NCBI GenBank assembly: GCA_020053915.1
Contig: JAGVMG010000072.1
Span: forward strand, 62,001-126,000
Reading direction: 5' to 3'
DNA length: 64,000 nt
Origin: Parachlamydiales bacterium
Lineage (GTDB): Bacteria; Chlamydiota; Chlamydiia; Chlamydiales; Rhabdochlamydiaceae
Below, piece after piece: positions 8,501 through 17,473 of this stretch (the stretch's first letter is position 1; the number at the start of each line of letters is the position of its first letter). Made by a program: the position numbers and the translations under genes. The notes below the pieces were generated by a model. The model was not told where the DNA came from and made no database searches. It saw only the letters and a program-made list of their open reading frames with translations.

Positions 8501-9427
8501 CAATTTTTCCCAATCAATCAGTCTTTGCATAGAAGGGGCAAACCACAGCATCAGCTCTGTGCTGAGCTCTGATTTGTTGGGAAGCTTGCTGAATGAGTTA
8601 AAATGCAACCCGCCATAAGCCGTCGTAATGACGCGTTCTGCCGCTTCTTCTGCACTCGAGGTGGTTTCTGCAGAACCAAAGTCGATGAGCTGCATCCCCA
8701 TTTCAGAGCCAGGTTGTGGCATGATATTTCCCACGTGCAAATCGAGAAAGGCGATCTTATTTTCCGCTAACTCTCTCACACGAGAAAACAGTTGAAAATA
8801 GAAAGCTTCTTGGCTTGGCCAGAGCTTTTCAACGGCCACAGCGAGATCGACTTTAGCAGGAGCCTCTTTGACAGAAACTACGGCATATCGACACTTCGCC
8901 ATAAATTTTTCTTTAAGCATCTCAATCATTTTTTGATAAGCGATCTCATCTTCCGTTAAAATCTCTTCGGGCTCCGTATCCATGGGCGCTTCCTTTGCAG
9001 CAGCCTCTTCTGCCCCAAATTTCTCCATCCACTTTCCTAAGGAAAGACCCGCATCATCCATTTCTAACACAACAACCTGCCTCCCTTCACCAAGTGACAC
9101 AACACACGCGCTATGGAACGGAGGAGCCACTTTGAGCTCAGCTGCGCGTTTAGCAATCCGCACCTCATCACCCGTATCAAAATGATTAACGAAGATCAGT
9201 TTGAATATTCTAGGCGTCAAACTCCCTTCAACCCTAAAAATCTGAGCTCCCGAATTACTCTCAGTAATTTTCTCGCCAAGATACTGATAAAACTGATCCG
9301 CTGCGAGGCACGGCAGGTCGATCGCCCCGTACTTTCCAACTGAGCGAGACGTTTCGGATTGGGAAAGTGCAGTATAAAGCACTGAACTTTCTGATGTATA
9401 AGTTTGGGTTCCACTCACAGATGCCAT
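8483..9427 (-). CDS. Protein kinase-like protein, putative effector
   Basis: 314 aa, unknown, but with the marks of a kinase fold: a lysine in RIFKLIF (K76, beta-3 position), an acidic residue in the following helix (E88), a hinge-like VVVLEMDDAGLSLGKW, the catalytic-loop pattern FLDLHVGN (D229, N234) and IDFG (D249-G251). An acidic insertion (about 138-161) separates the lobes. The catalytic His-Arg before the Asp is absent, as in aminoglycoside/lipid-kinase-like relatives, so substrate cannot be told. The start at 9427 is preceded by GAGGTAATT, which fits better than the upstream ATG at 9460. It sits beside an LRR gene and is probably a secreted host-directed protein (inference). Confidence 0.65.
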   Translation of the reverse strand: MASVSGTQTYTSESSVLYTALSQSETSRSVGKYGAIDLPCLAADQFYQYLGEKITESNSGAQIFRVEGSLTPRIFKLIFVNHFDTGDEVRIAKRAAELKVAPPFHSACVVSLGEGRQVVVLEMDDAGLSLGKWMEKFGAEEAAAKEAPMDTEPEEILTEDEIAYQKMIEMLKEKFMAKCRYAVVSVKEAPAKVDLAVAVEKLWPSQEAFYFQLFSRVRELAENKIAFLDLHVGNIMPQPGSEMGMQLIDFGSAETTSSAEEAAERVITTAYGGLHFNSFSKLPNKSELSTELMLWFAPSMQRLIDWEKLSQTAV

Positions 9428-9540
9428 AATTACCTCATTTTTACCATTAATTAATACCAACCATGTTAATACAATTAATAATATTAATCAATAAACAATA
9501 CTATTTTAAAATCAAACGCAAACAATTAACATCAAACAGT

Positions 9541-10938
9541 TTAAGATATAACACGCTGTCGTTTGACTTTAGATTTCGGGAGCCTCCGATCACCATCTGA
9601 TGAAGCTTTAGCTGACGCCGCAAAAGACGAAGGCGCACTTCTAATTGGGGCCCTTCGTTTAATCCTGAGTCCCTTGGATGTATTAGGGGTGTCATTTACC
9701 TCATCTGAGGAAGGACTTATGTCATCTAAACTGGGAGCAATATCCGCAGTCGAATGAACAGAATTTATTGACAATGCCGAATGGATCATCGCATTAGAGC
9801 GAACAAGAGGCTTTCGCACACTTGAAGATGTCGGTCGATCCTCTCGCAAAGACTGTTCTTCTGTGGAAGAGCCTTCGAGGTGCTCATTGAACACGTAACG
9901 CGATGCTCCCTCTTTAACAAAAGAATCCATGCCCCCCTTGGATACAATATAATTTCCAGTGAGATCCAGCTCACACGGATGCGTTCCACAGGCATTTTTA
10001 TCCAAAACTATATTCTGTAAAAATTGAGCGCTTTCTTCAGTTATTTGACAATAACGCATCGAAAGAGAGCGTAGACGATCCACCCCTCCATTTCTTACGA
10101 ACAAGACCACTCCTCTATCTTTCAATGGATTACCGCTTAAATCGGCATGTTTCAGATTCGGATGATTTTGGAAAGCCTTTGCCAAAGCAAGAGAGGAGAT
10201 GACTCCAGAAATCTGATTGTTTCGCAAGGTCACTTTGACAAGAGAAGGGATATTTCGAATCAAACGCGCCACCTTCTTTAATTGGTGAGGGAGTGCAAAT
10301 AAAGAATGCTCGGATAACTCCAAATTGCGCATTGTCTGTTTTGTCGAAAGCAGCAAAACAAGGGCATTGAGTTGTGGGACTGTTGTCAAAACGTTGGTCA
10401 ATTCCAGCGATTCTAAAACAAGACTCTTTTCTACAACCTGCAAAATCTGATGAAAAATCGGCCCCGTATTTAGATGTTTAACACACAATCTTTTCACCTG
10501 AGAATAATCGGCCGGTAAAGAGATCTTTCCCTCGGGAAAAGAGGGCACACAAATTCCTCCTGAAATCTGAAACGTTGGAGAACAATCCTCTGGAGAAAGA
10601 TAGCGATGGGGAAGCCACTCCGTTTCGTCCAATGGAGGTTTTGAGAAAAACTCCGACTCATCTGACAGAGGTTCGGTGGCATCGCTCTCTAAATCGGAAA
10701 TCTCCTTCCCTTCAAATTCGCTCTCATATTTTTGAGCTACATTGTTTTTGTATAGAGAAGCAGAACGCTCCACATCTGAAAACCAGCCGCTCCCTTCGCT
10801 ATGAGCCTCTTCAGAGGAATCACAACTGGAATAACTTGAGGACACCCCTTCGGATAACGATGATGATGTATGAGAAATCAGCTCATTATCAGAATTGAAT
10901 ACAACTTTATAAACAGAACCAGCACATCCCGAAGACAT
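9541..10938 (-). CDS. Leucine-rich-repeat protein with Ser/acidic N-terminus and basic C-terminus
   Basis: 465 aa. Residues about 20-130 are Ser/Glu/Asp-rich and low complexity. About 165-360 hold ribonuclease-inhibitor-like LRR units (for example LESLELTNV, LVKVTLRNNQISG, LKHADLSGNPLKDRGV, LRSLSMRYCQITEES, CELDLTGNYIVSKGG). The last 45 residues are basic with LRIKRRAP and KSKVKRQR, which look like eukaryotic nuclear-localisation signals. The ATG is preceded by AAGGAG at good spacing. LRR proteins of this type in Chlamydiota are usually taken as host-interacting; here that is inference from domain and neighbours. Confidence 0.75.
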   Translation of the reverse strand: MSSGCAGSVYKVVFNSDNELISHTSSSLSEGVSSSYSSCDSSEEAHSEGSGWFSDVERSASLYKNNVAQKYESEFEGKEISDLESDATEPLSDESEFFSKPPLDETEWLPHRYLSPEDCSPTFQISGGICVPSFPEGKISLPADYSQVKRLCVKHLNTGPIFHQILQVVEKSLVLESLELTNVLTTVPQLNALVLLLSTKQTMRNLELSEHSLFALPHQLKKVARLIRNIPSLVKVTLRNNQISGVISSLALAKAFQNHPNLKHADLSGNPLKDRGVVLFVRNGGVDRLRSLSMRYCQITEESAQFLQNIVLDKNACGTHPCELDLTGNYIVSKGGMDSFVKEGASRYVFNEHLEGSSTEEQSLREDRPTSSSVRKPLVRSNAMIHSALSINSVHSTADIAPSLDDISPSSDEVNDTPNTSKGLRIKRRAPIRSAPSSFAASAKASSDGDRRLPKSKVKRQRVIS

Positions 10939-11043
10939 AACAAACTCCTTAAAATAAACAACTTAAAGATTAATTCCATCCATCTTAAAGATCTCCAAAA
11001 TTAAAGAGGACAAAAAAAATCGCCCCGGGGCCTCAAGCTCAAA

Positions 11044-11072
11044 TTGACGAAAAAACAGCCCTTGCGTACAAT
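11044..11072 (+). promoter_or_regulatory. Sigma-70-type promoter of tRNA-His
   Basis: TTGACG at 11044-11049 and TACAAT at 11067-11072 are separated by 17 bases, with the tRNA beginning 13 bases after the -10 box. Near-consensus boxes at ideal spacing. Confidence 0.7.
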
Positions 11073-11084
11073 GGCTTGCGTTAT

Positions 11085-11159
11085 GGCGATCGTAGCTCAG
11101 TTGGTTAGAGTGCAGGTTTGTGGAACCTGATGTCGCGGGTTCGAGCCCCGTCGATCGCC
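11085..11159 (+). tRNA. tRNA-His (GTG anticodon)
   Basis: Cloverleaf fits by eye. Encoded extra G-1 at 11085 faces C73 at 11159, the tRNA-His hallmark. Acceptor GCGATCG (11086-11092) pairs with CGATCGC (11152-11158), U8-A9 follow, the anticodon stem is CAGGT/ACCTG (11113-11117, 11125-11129) and the anticodon GTG is at 11120-11122. The T-arm contains GGTTCGAGCC. CCA is not encoded. The gene stands alone between a divergent LRR gene and uppP. Confidence 0.97.
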
Positions 11160-11247
11160 CTTCTTTTTCACCTTCTCTAATACTATTCATAAATCGCTCT
11201 AATGATCATAATGAGGTCAACGCTGTTAGACTTTTAGGTAGGGTTGT

Positions 11248-12039
11248 ATGTCGTCATTGGAAGCATTTATCATCGGTCTATTGCAAGGGATCACTGAATT
11301 TCTCCCTGTGAGTTCATCCGCTCATTTAAAACTCGCAAAACTCATCTTCGGGATTGAAAACTCCGAGTCGCAAGTCGTCTTCGATCTGATGTGCCACTTC
11401 GGAACACTGATCGCAGTACTGAGTTTCTTCCGCAAAGAAATTTACGCCCTGTTTACCGTCGAGCGGAAAAAACTAGGGCTGTTGTGCATCGCGACGCTCC
11501 CTCTTGCTCCCTGTTATTTTCTGCTTAAACCGTTAAGAGATTTTGCCTCCACTCCCCAATGTCTGGGCGTATGCGTGATCCTCACCTCTTTCATTCTTTT
11601 TCTTGGGGAAAAGTGGCGCGTGCGCCACGAGCGCAAAGCGACCTTTAAACGAGATCTTAAAGATGTGCTGCTCATCGGCACCTTACAAGCGAGTGCTCTT
11701 ATCCCTGGAATTTCGCGCAGTGCATCGACCATATCCTGCGCCAGAGTTCTCGGATGGAAAGCAAAAGATGCCGTCGGCTTTTCTTTTTTGTTATCCATTC
11801 CGACAGTGATTGGCGGCAACTGCCTCGAACTTTTAAAAATCGCCCTCTCTAAGCAAGGGTCCATTCAAATCTCCCTTGGAACCTGTCTTATTGGCCTTCT
11901 TACCTCGTGCGGCGTTGGCCTTTTGATGGTGCGCATCGCATTGACCTTCTTACAAAAGGGGAATTTAAAACCCTTTGCATGGTATTGCTTATCTGCAGGG
12001 ACACTGATGTATTTCTACCTTAATTTTTTCCGAGGATAG
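11248..12039 (+). CDS. uppP: Undecaprenyl-diphosphatase (UppP/BacA)
   Basis: Integral membrane enzyme that dephosphorylates undecaprenyl pyrophosphate to recycle the lipid carrier for cell-wall and surface-sugar synthesis. 263 aa, typical length. Motifs: QGITEFLPVSSSAH (catalytic Glu and Ser/His region) and PGISRSASTI (arginine-containing phosphate-binding motif), with several hydrophobic helices. Starts on ATG at 11248 about 90 bases after tRNA-His; ftsK follows after 4 bases, so the two are cotranscribed. Its presence fits a cell that still makes peptidoglycan, as NagZ at 44485 also suggests. Confidence 0.94.
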   Translation: MSSLEAFIIGLLQGITEFLPVSSSAHLKLAKLIFGIENSESQVVFDLMCHFGTLIAVLSFFRKEIYALFTVERKKLGLLCIATLPLAPCYFLLKPLRDFASTPQCLGVCVILTSFILFLGEKWRVRHERKATFKRDLKDVLLIGTLQASALIPGISRSASTISCARVLGWKAKDAVGFSFLLSIPTVIGGNCLELLKIALSKQGSIQISLGTCLIGLLTSCGVGLLMVRIALTFLQKGNLKPFAWYCLSAGTLMYFYLNFFRG

Positions 12040-12043
12040 ACCG

Positions 12044-14416
12044 ATGGCTAAAGCCACTTTAGAAAAACAGAAAGTAAGCGTGCATTCAGAGGGCAAAGGG
12101 CTGATCTTCATCGGCGGCGCTTTGATGATCCTTTTATGCCTGCTCAGTTTTCAAACCGACGATCCTTCGAAAAACTGGCTAGGATTAATTGGGTGGAGCA
12201 TCGGCTTTGGATTGAATTGGGCCTTTGGATTGAGCTCTTATCTCATCGTCTGTTTTTTAGGCTGGTTAGGATGGCAGTGGCTTCTTGGCCGTGAGATTCC
12301 CAATTTAACCTCGAAGCTCATCTATTTCTCTTTGAGTCTGCTCTCTTGCTGTTTACTGCTGAATCTCATCGCCGAAAAGATGGGACCGCTCACTGCAGGC
12401 CTCGAGCAAAAAATCTACACTGAATCGCTTTTTTTTGAACTGCCCTATCCCCATCGCACCACGCGCTATAACTTGGGCGGCGTTCCCTTTTATTATCTGT
12501 ATTGCGACATGCCAACATTTCATCTGCAACGGCTTTTAAGCGATGTTGGAATTGCCATCACCTTTTCGATCACAGGACTCGTCTCCTTCCTCCTCCTCAC
12601 TGAGATGCGCATTTTGCCTTTGTTTAAAGCTCTCTACACACAGACGAGAAAATTAAAGTCCCTCTGGATGGAAAAACAACAAACTTTTGAAGAGGCCCAA
12701 GAATTGCCCTCCATGCAGGAGAGATCCGCAGAAGAGATCGAAAGTTCGCTTACCAAACGCGCTCCTCAGCCTTTATATCAGCCGCGCAAAGAAAAAGAGA
12801 TCGAGCCAAAAATCCGCACCATGCATGACAAAGAGCCCAGAGCTCCACATGGCGAAAACAAACCCCCAGAGCGCAACAGACGTCAGTCCGCGCTCAACGC
12901 GCAGCGCCTTGCCAACGGCGATTTTACAACCTATCAACTCCCGCCTCCCTCTCTTCTCAATCTGCCGAAAAAAGTCGACATGCCCCTGTTGAAAAAAGAG
13001 CTCAAGCGGCAAGCGGAAATCTTAGAAGAGACCTTGCTTAGCTTCGGCATCGAAGCGAAAGTAGGTGAGATCAACTGCGGACCTACCATCACCTCATTTG
13101 AAGTGCATCCCGCCATCGGTGTCAAAGTCCAGAAAATCAAAACGCTCGAGAACGATATCGCCCTGAACTTACAGGCGAAATCGATCCGAATCATCGCCCC
13201 CATTCCTGGAAAAGCCGCTGTCGGCGTCGAGATCCCCTCAATCTATCCGCAAGAGGTGAGCTTCAAAGAGCTCCTCCTTAACTACCATCAAAATCCGCGG
13301 AAAATGTTTATTCCGCTACTCCTCGGAAAAACAGTGGGCGGAGAAAATGTCATCAGCGATTTAGCAAAAATGCCCCACTGCTTGATCGCGGGCGCCACCG
13401 GTTCTGGGAAATCGGTCTGTATCAACACGATCATCATGTCAATCTTGATGAATGCACGGCCCGATGAGATCAAGCTCGTCATGATCGACCCGAAAAAAGT
13501 CGAGCTGACTCCATACACGAACCTCCCTCATATGATTGCGCCTGTCATTACAGAAGCGCATGGAGCTTACTCCGCACTCAATTGGCTCGTGAAAGAGATG
13601 CAGACTCGCTATGAGATTCTCAAACAACTTGGCGTGCGCAACATCAGTGCATTTAATAACAGACAGATCAACGCCGAATTTGAAGCCTCACTCAGCCTTC
13701 CTATCCCCGTTAAAATGCACGGCATCGTCGCTATTATTGACGAGTTTGCCGACCTGATGATGGCCTCGAGCTCCGATCTCGAAACCCCCATTGCACGCAT
13801 CGCGCAAATGGCCCGTGCCGTCGGGATCCACTTAGTTCTCGCCACTCAGCGTCCATCCCGTGAAGTGATCACAGGCCTTATTAAAGCCAACTTCCCCACT
13901 CGCATCGCCTTTAAAGTCGCTAGCCGCATCAACTCACAGATCATCCTCGATGAGCCTGGCGCTGACAGCTTACTTGGCAATGGCGATATGCTCTTCTTGC
14001 CACCCGGCACATCGACCTTGATGCGCGCGCAAGGCGCTTACATCAGCGATGACGAGATCGTTAAAGTCGTCAACTTCATCTGTGATCAAGCTCCCCCTAG
14101 CTTTCAAATCGAATCTTTCGATAAGATGAAAATTGAAGACAATCTTGAGTCCCTTGGGGGCGATGATAGTGCGCGCGATAGCATGTATGAACAAGCATAC
14201 TCGATCGTCGTCGATACAAAAACCGCTTCGACCACGTTTTTACAGCGGAAACTCAAAATTGGTTACGCACGAGCAGCTTCTCTTATGGATGAGCTCGAGG
14301 CTAAAGGCATCATCTCCTCTCAAGAAGGAGCTAAGCCCCGTCGGATCCTGGTAGACAGCCCGATGATGCCAAAAAAGATGCACCCTTATGATAAAGAGGA
14401 AGAGCTTTTTGAATAA
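12044..14416 (+). CDS. ftsK: DNA translocase FtsK
   Basis: Septal, hexameric ATPase pumping DNA during chromosome dimer resolution. 790 aa. Four N-terminal membrane helices (about 15-190), a short charged linker (about 210-300), the alpha/beta motor with Walker A GATGSGKS (about 450-457) and Walker B VAIIDEFADLM (about 563-573), and a C-terminal winged-helix gamma domain (about 715-775) that reads orienting sequences. The linker is short compared with E. coli FtsK, as is common in SpoIIIE-type proteins. In C. trachomatis ftsK neighbours the yycJ-type hydrolase (CT738-CT739, from memory); here that gene is close by at 16108. Confidence 0.96.
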   Translation: MAKATLEKQKVSVHSEGKGLIFIGGALMILLCLLSFQTDDPSKNWLGLIGWSIGFGLNWAFGLSSYLIVCFLGWLGWQWLLGREIPNLTSKLIYFSLSLLSCCLLLNLIAEKMGPLTAGLEQKIYTESLFFELPYPHRTTRYNLGGVPFYYLYCDMPTFHLQRLLSDVGIAITFSITGLVSFLLLTEMRILPLFKALYTQTRKLKSLWMEKQQTFEEAQELPSMQERSAEEIESSLTKRAPQPLYQPRKEKEIEPKIRTMHDKEPRAPHGENKPPERNRRQSALNAQRLANGDFTTYQLPPPSLLNLPKKVDMPLLKKELKRQAEILEETLLSFGIEAKVGEINCGPTITSFEVHPAIGVKVQKIKTLENDIALNLQAKSIRIIAPIPGKAAVGVEIPSIYPQEVSFKELLLNYHQNPRKMFIPLLLGKTVGGENVISDLAKMPHCLIAGATGSGKSVCINTIIMSILMNARPDEIKLVMIDPKKVELTPYTNLPHMIAPVITEAHGAYSALNWLVKEMQTRYEILKQLGVRNISAFNNRQINAEFEASLSLPIPVKMHGIVAIIDEFADLMMASSSDLETPIARIAQMARAVGIHLVLATQRPSREVITGLIKANFPTRIAFKVASRINSQIILDEPGADSLLGNGDMLFLPPGTSTLMRAQGAYISDDEIVKVVNFICDQAPPSFQIESFDKMKIEDNLESLGGDDSARDSMYEQAYSIVVDTKTASTTFLQRKLKIGYARAASLMDELEAKGIISSQEGAKPRRILVDSPMMPKKMHPYDKEEELFE

Positions 14417-14729
14417 CGACAAAAATCCGCTGGACAAAACTGAAGAAAAGGCCGCCATCGATCAAGAGCTCCTGCCACGCCTCAAGCTCATGGGATACAT
14501 TCTGTTCGGGTTCAGCCTTTGCGCCATCGCTTATACCTTCTTTGAACAGCCCTCACCCTCCTCAGAATTTGCTGAGCTCGAAACCCTCGAAGAAGAATTC
14601 GAAGAGATGCTCCAGGTGCGCTACTTTAACTCGTACATTGTAGCAAGTAGCTTTATCACCGTCGGCTCCGTCCTTTTCTTATGCGCCTGGCAAAAGCAGC
14701 GCACTTTGCGCTCTCAACAAAAAAAGTAA
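14388..14729 (+). CDS. Small two-helix membrane protein of unknown function
   Basis: Up to 113 aa overlapping the end of ftsK. A TTG at 14409 (7 bases before the ftsK stop ends) preceded by AGGAAGAG is an alternative start giving 106 aa. Two hydrophobic segments (LMGYILFGFSLCAIAYTFF and YIVASSFITVGSVLFLCAW) flank an acidic stretch (SSEFAELETLEEEFEEML) likely to lie outside or between membranes. No family recognised. The context (ftsK upstream, receiver/MBL protein downstream) does not assign a job. Confidence 0.65.
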   Translation: MIKRKSFLNNDKNPLDKTEEKAAIDQELLPRLKLMGYILFGFSLCAIAYTFFEQPSPSSEFAELETLEEEFEEMLQVRYFNSYIVASSFITVGSVLFLCAWQKQRTLRSQQKK

Positions 14730-14779
14730 TATCTTTTTTTTCAGTCCCTGCTAACATGAAGCTAAAAGCATAAGTCTTC

Positions 14780-16111
14780 ATGGCAGCAAAAAAACACAAG
14801 ATCTTAATTGCAGACGCGGATCGCAAACTCCATCGGCTCCTGCGCGCGCATAAAACAGCCAGTCAATACCACATCGAATCTGCGTATACCGGCCACGAAT
14901 GTTTGCAAAAAATCGATCATTTTAAGCCAGACCTCATTCTCATCGACCTGCTCCTTCCTCAAATTCATGGAATCGAGATCTTGCGCAAAGTCAAAACAGA
15001 TCCGCGCACCAATCAAGTCGGCGTCTTTATCCTGTGCTCTAACGTCATGATCCAAAACTACCACTCAGCCATCAAACAAAAAGCAGATGACTTTATTGAA
15101 AAGCCTTTCGATTTTCCCGCTCTCTTCACATGCATCCACCAGTTCTTCACCGGAAAATTAAAGCCCACTTTGCATACCGCGCTCGATTTTGAAAAAGAAG
15201 GCAAACACTGCTACTTACCTAAACTCCACGCATCAGGCTCCTATCTCAAATTCTGGGGAACGCGCGGTTCCAATCCCGTTTCCGGCCCCGATTACGTAAG
15301 GTTCGGCGGCAATACCTGTTGTTTGGAAGTGCGTCATGGATCAGATCTTCTCGTCTTCGATGCAGGAACCGGAATCCGCCCCTTTGGCACCATCTTAGAA
15401 GCTTCCCGGCCCAAAAACGTCCATCTCTTTTTTAGCCACACTCATTGGGATCACCTCGCCGGCTTTCCCTTTTTCCCGCCGATCTACGACCCCGAATGCA
15501 CAGTCACGATCTACAGCCCCATCGGCTTTGAAAAAACCACGCGCGAAATCTTCACTGAAATGCTCGCCTATGCGTACTTCCCCGTACGTCTCGATGAAAT
15601 GCGAGCCAAACTGATCTTTAAAGATCTGCATGAAGGAGAAGTGTTAGAAATCAACAACTTCGAGGTGAACACCCATTACGCCTACCATCCCGGAGCGACC
15701 CTCTGCTTCAAAATCCGATCCAACAAAGTCACCTTCGGCTACGTCACTGATAATGAGCTCCTCATGGGCTATCACGGAAATCCCAGTTTACTTGCAAAAA
15801 GCAACCCCATCCTCGCCCCCTACTTAAGCCAGATCAAGTTCTTTGAAGGCTGCGACTTCATTATCCACGAAGCGCAGTACACCCCGCAAGAATACCTCAC
15901 AAAAGTAGGCTGGGGACACTCCTCGATTGTCAATGCGACAGCCCTCATCAAACACGCCGACATCTCCGAGTGGATCATCACCCACCACGATCCACGGCAC
16001 ACCGATCAAGAGCTGCTCAAAAAAATGCAGATGCAATTCGACATCCTCGACGACTGCAAAGTGAAATGCAGAGCACGGATGGCTTTCGACGGGATGATTA
16101 TTCCCCTTTAG
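14780..16111 (+). CDS. Receiver domain fused to metallo-beta-lactamase-fold hydrolase
   Basis: 443 aa. Residues about 6-125 are a response-regulator receiver: acidic pocket D12/D14, phospho-acceptor D56 in LILIDLLLPQIHG and conserved K108 in IEKPF. Residues about 150-443 are a metallo-beta-lactamase fold of the PhnP/class II cyclic phosphodiesterase-like type: GTRGSNPVSGPDYVRFGGNT, LLVFDAGTGIRPFG and the metal ligand motif SHTHWDH, with later YAYHPGATLCF, VTDNE and THHDP ligands. This suggests phosphorylation-controlled hydrolysis of a phosphodiester or related substrate. No histidine kinase is adjacent. The stop overlaps the convergent hydrolase at 16108 by 4 bases. Confidence 0.85.
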   Translation: MAAKKHKILIADADRKLHRLLRAHKTASQYHIESAYTGHECLQKIDHFKPDLILIDLLLPQIHGIEILRKVKTDPRTNQVGVFILCSNVMIQNYHSAIKQKADDFIEKPFDFPALFTCIHQFFTGKLKPTLHTALDFEKEGKHCYLPKLHASGSYLKFWGTRGSNPVSGPDYVRFGGNTCCLEVRHGSDLLVFDAGTGIRPFGTILEASRPKNVHLFFSHTHWDHLAGFPFFPPIYDPECTVTIYSPIGFEKTTREIFTEMLAYAYFPVRLDEMRAKLIFKDLHEGEVLEINNFEVNTHYAYHPGATLCFKIRSNKVTFGYVTDNELLMGYHGNPSLLAKSNPILAPYLSQIKFFEGCDFIIHEAQYTPQEYLTKVGWGHSSIVNATALIKHADISEWIITHHDPRHTDQELLKKMQMQFDILDDCKVKCRARMAFDGMIIPL

Positions 16112-16881
16112 AATTGAAACCCACGGCTGATCTGATCTTGAAACGCAATAGAAACCTCTGTCCCAGCTCCCAGACTCAAAAGCTTCTTCTGGACAATCTC
16201 TAAAGCAAGCTCTGGAGCATTGCACTCGCTAGACAAATGCGCCAAATGCACATGCTTTAATCCCGGATGATAAATCTGCTGAAGCAACTCTGCGCACTCT
16301 TCATTCGACAAATGCCCCTGACGGCTGAGCACCCTTTGCTTATAGACAGCAGGGCGCGGGCACGCATGCACCATCGCAGGTTGATGATTTGCCTCGAGAT
16401 AAAGATAATCACACTGTTTCAACTGATTCGCCACAAGCGTCGTTGCAAATCCTAGATCGGCACAGAATCCCAGCTTTAAGCCACACATACGCATCGTAAA
16501 TGCAACAGGATCGACCGCATCATGCTGAATGCTAAACGGGTGCACTTCAATGTCCCCATATTCAAACGTCTCGCCTGTTGAAAAGATCTTCAGTTTCAGC
16601 TGCTCATCAATGATTGCCATCAACGCTTTTGCCGTATCGCTATTGGCAAGCACAGGAATTCCATAACGAGAGGAAAGAGTACCGAGCGCACGAATGTGAT
16701 CGGAATGTTCATGAGTGACTAAGATCGCATCAATCTGACGGATATCGACACCGATCAGCTTAAGCCGTTCGGTAATCATCTTTGCACTCAAGCCGGCATC
16801 GATCAGAATCTTCGTCGCCCCTGTTCCAATGTAAATGCAATTCCCTTTCGATCCCGATGCCAACGGGCAAAATCCAATCAT
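16108..16881 (-). CDS. yycJ: YycJ/WalJ-type metallo-beta-lactamase-fold hydrolase
   Basis: 257 aa from the ATG at 16881 (MIGFCPLASGSKGNC); the 16-residue extension to 16929 is not family-like. Metal-binding motif VTHEHSDHIRALG, further ligands in FSIQHDAVDPVAF, LGFCADLGFAT and YLEANHQPAM. The family is linked in Firmicutes to cell-wall and DNA metabolism; function in Chlamydiota is not settled. Orthologue position next to ftsK matches C. trachomatis CT738 (from memory), though here two other genes intervene. Confidence 0.88.
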   Translation of the reverse strand: MIGFCPLASGSKGNCIYIGTGATKILIDAGLSAKMITERLKLIGVDIRQIDAILVTHEHSDHIRALGTLSSRYGIPVLANSDTAKALMAIIDEQLKLKIFSTGETFEYGDIEVHPFSIQHDAVDPVAFTMRMCGLKLGFCADLGFATTLVANQLKQCDYLYLEANHQPAMVHACPRPAVYKQRVLSRQGHLSNEECAELLQQIYHPGLKHVHLAHLSSECNAPELALEIVQKKLLSLGAGTEVSIAFQDQISRGFQF

Positions 16882-16939
16882 GTGTGCGCTCCGATATATT
16901 GTGCGCACTGTTGTACCAAGAGTCACCACCTAGCGCAAG

Positions 16940-16980
16940 AAAAAAACAGAACCGTTCGCTCTTGAAATGAGCGAACGGTT
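16940..16980 (-). terminator. Rho-independent terminator for the small LRR gene
   Basis: A perfect 12-bp stem (16950-16961 with 16969-16980, 7-base loop) is followed on the minus strand by a T-run (complement of 16941-16946). It lies 14 bases after the stop of the LRR gene at 16994. Confidence 0.85.
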
Positions 16981-16993
16981 GCGAATCGAGTTC

Positions 16994-17473
16994 TTACTTA
17001 ATGATTGTTAAGAGAGGGCGATATTGAGAGAGTTCATCCAGAGCGGCTTGATCGGCATCTGTCAACGTAACGCCATTTAAACGCAGACGTGTCAGCTCAC
17101 CAAAATCCTTCAGAGCAATCAAAATCTCAGCGAGGTCGGAAATCCTGTCATTGTAACTCAAATCGAGGCCAGTCAGTGTTTTTGACGACGCGCGCAGAGC
17201 TTGTGCAAATTGTCTTCCGTCGAGTGATAAAGTTCGGTTTGGTTCTTGATCAGGCGTTTCTGCCTTTTTGTGAACACTAGTATTCCAGGCATCGATAATA
17301 TTGAAATTGCTAACATAGCTGCCAGATACAGCAAGGGTTGTCGAATAAGGATACGTACTAAAATACATGCAGGCTAAACTAGTGTATTCCTCTGAATTTC
17401 TTGCACAAAACCAAGGAATAAGAGGCTGGGGGGCATAAACGCGTTCTGTGAAACCAGCAGGTTGGACGCTCAT
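16994..17473 (-). CDS. Small leucine-rich-repeat protein
   Basis: 159 aa from the ATG at 17473, preceded by GAGGTGATT. The last 80 residues contain two to three LRR units (LTGLDLSYNDRISDLAEILIAL, then LTRLRLNGVTLTDADQAAL). The N-terminal half has no recognisable domain. The LRR end resembles that of the gene at 28276 (LNGVALTNYE against LNGVTLTDAD), so the two may be distant relatives. It has its own terminator and is monocistronic. Putative effector by analogy only. Confidence 0.65.
   Translation of the reverse strand: MSVQPAGFTERVYAPQPLIPWFCARNSEEYTSLACMYFSTYPYSTTLAVSGSYVSNFNIIDAWNTSVHKKAETPDQEPNRTLSLDGRQFAQALRASSKTLTGLDLSYNDRISDLAEILIALKDFGELTRLRLNGVTLTDADQAALDELSQYRPLLTIIK

Noticed and set aside
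11022-11031. GCCCCGGGGC palindrome with T-run on the minus strand
   Set aside because: Has no loop and no minus-strand gene ends there; probably chance.
10963-11190. Minus-strand frame antisense to tRNA-His
   Set aside because: It runs across the tRNA gene; frames with GLEPATSGSTNLHSN-like text are well-known artefacts opposite tRNA genes.
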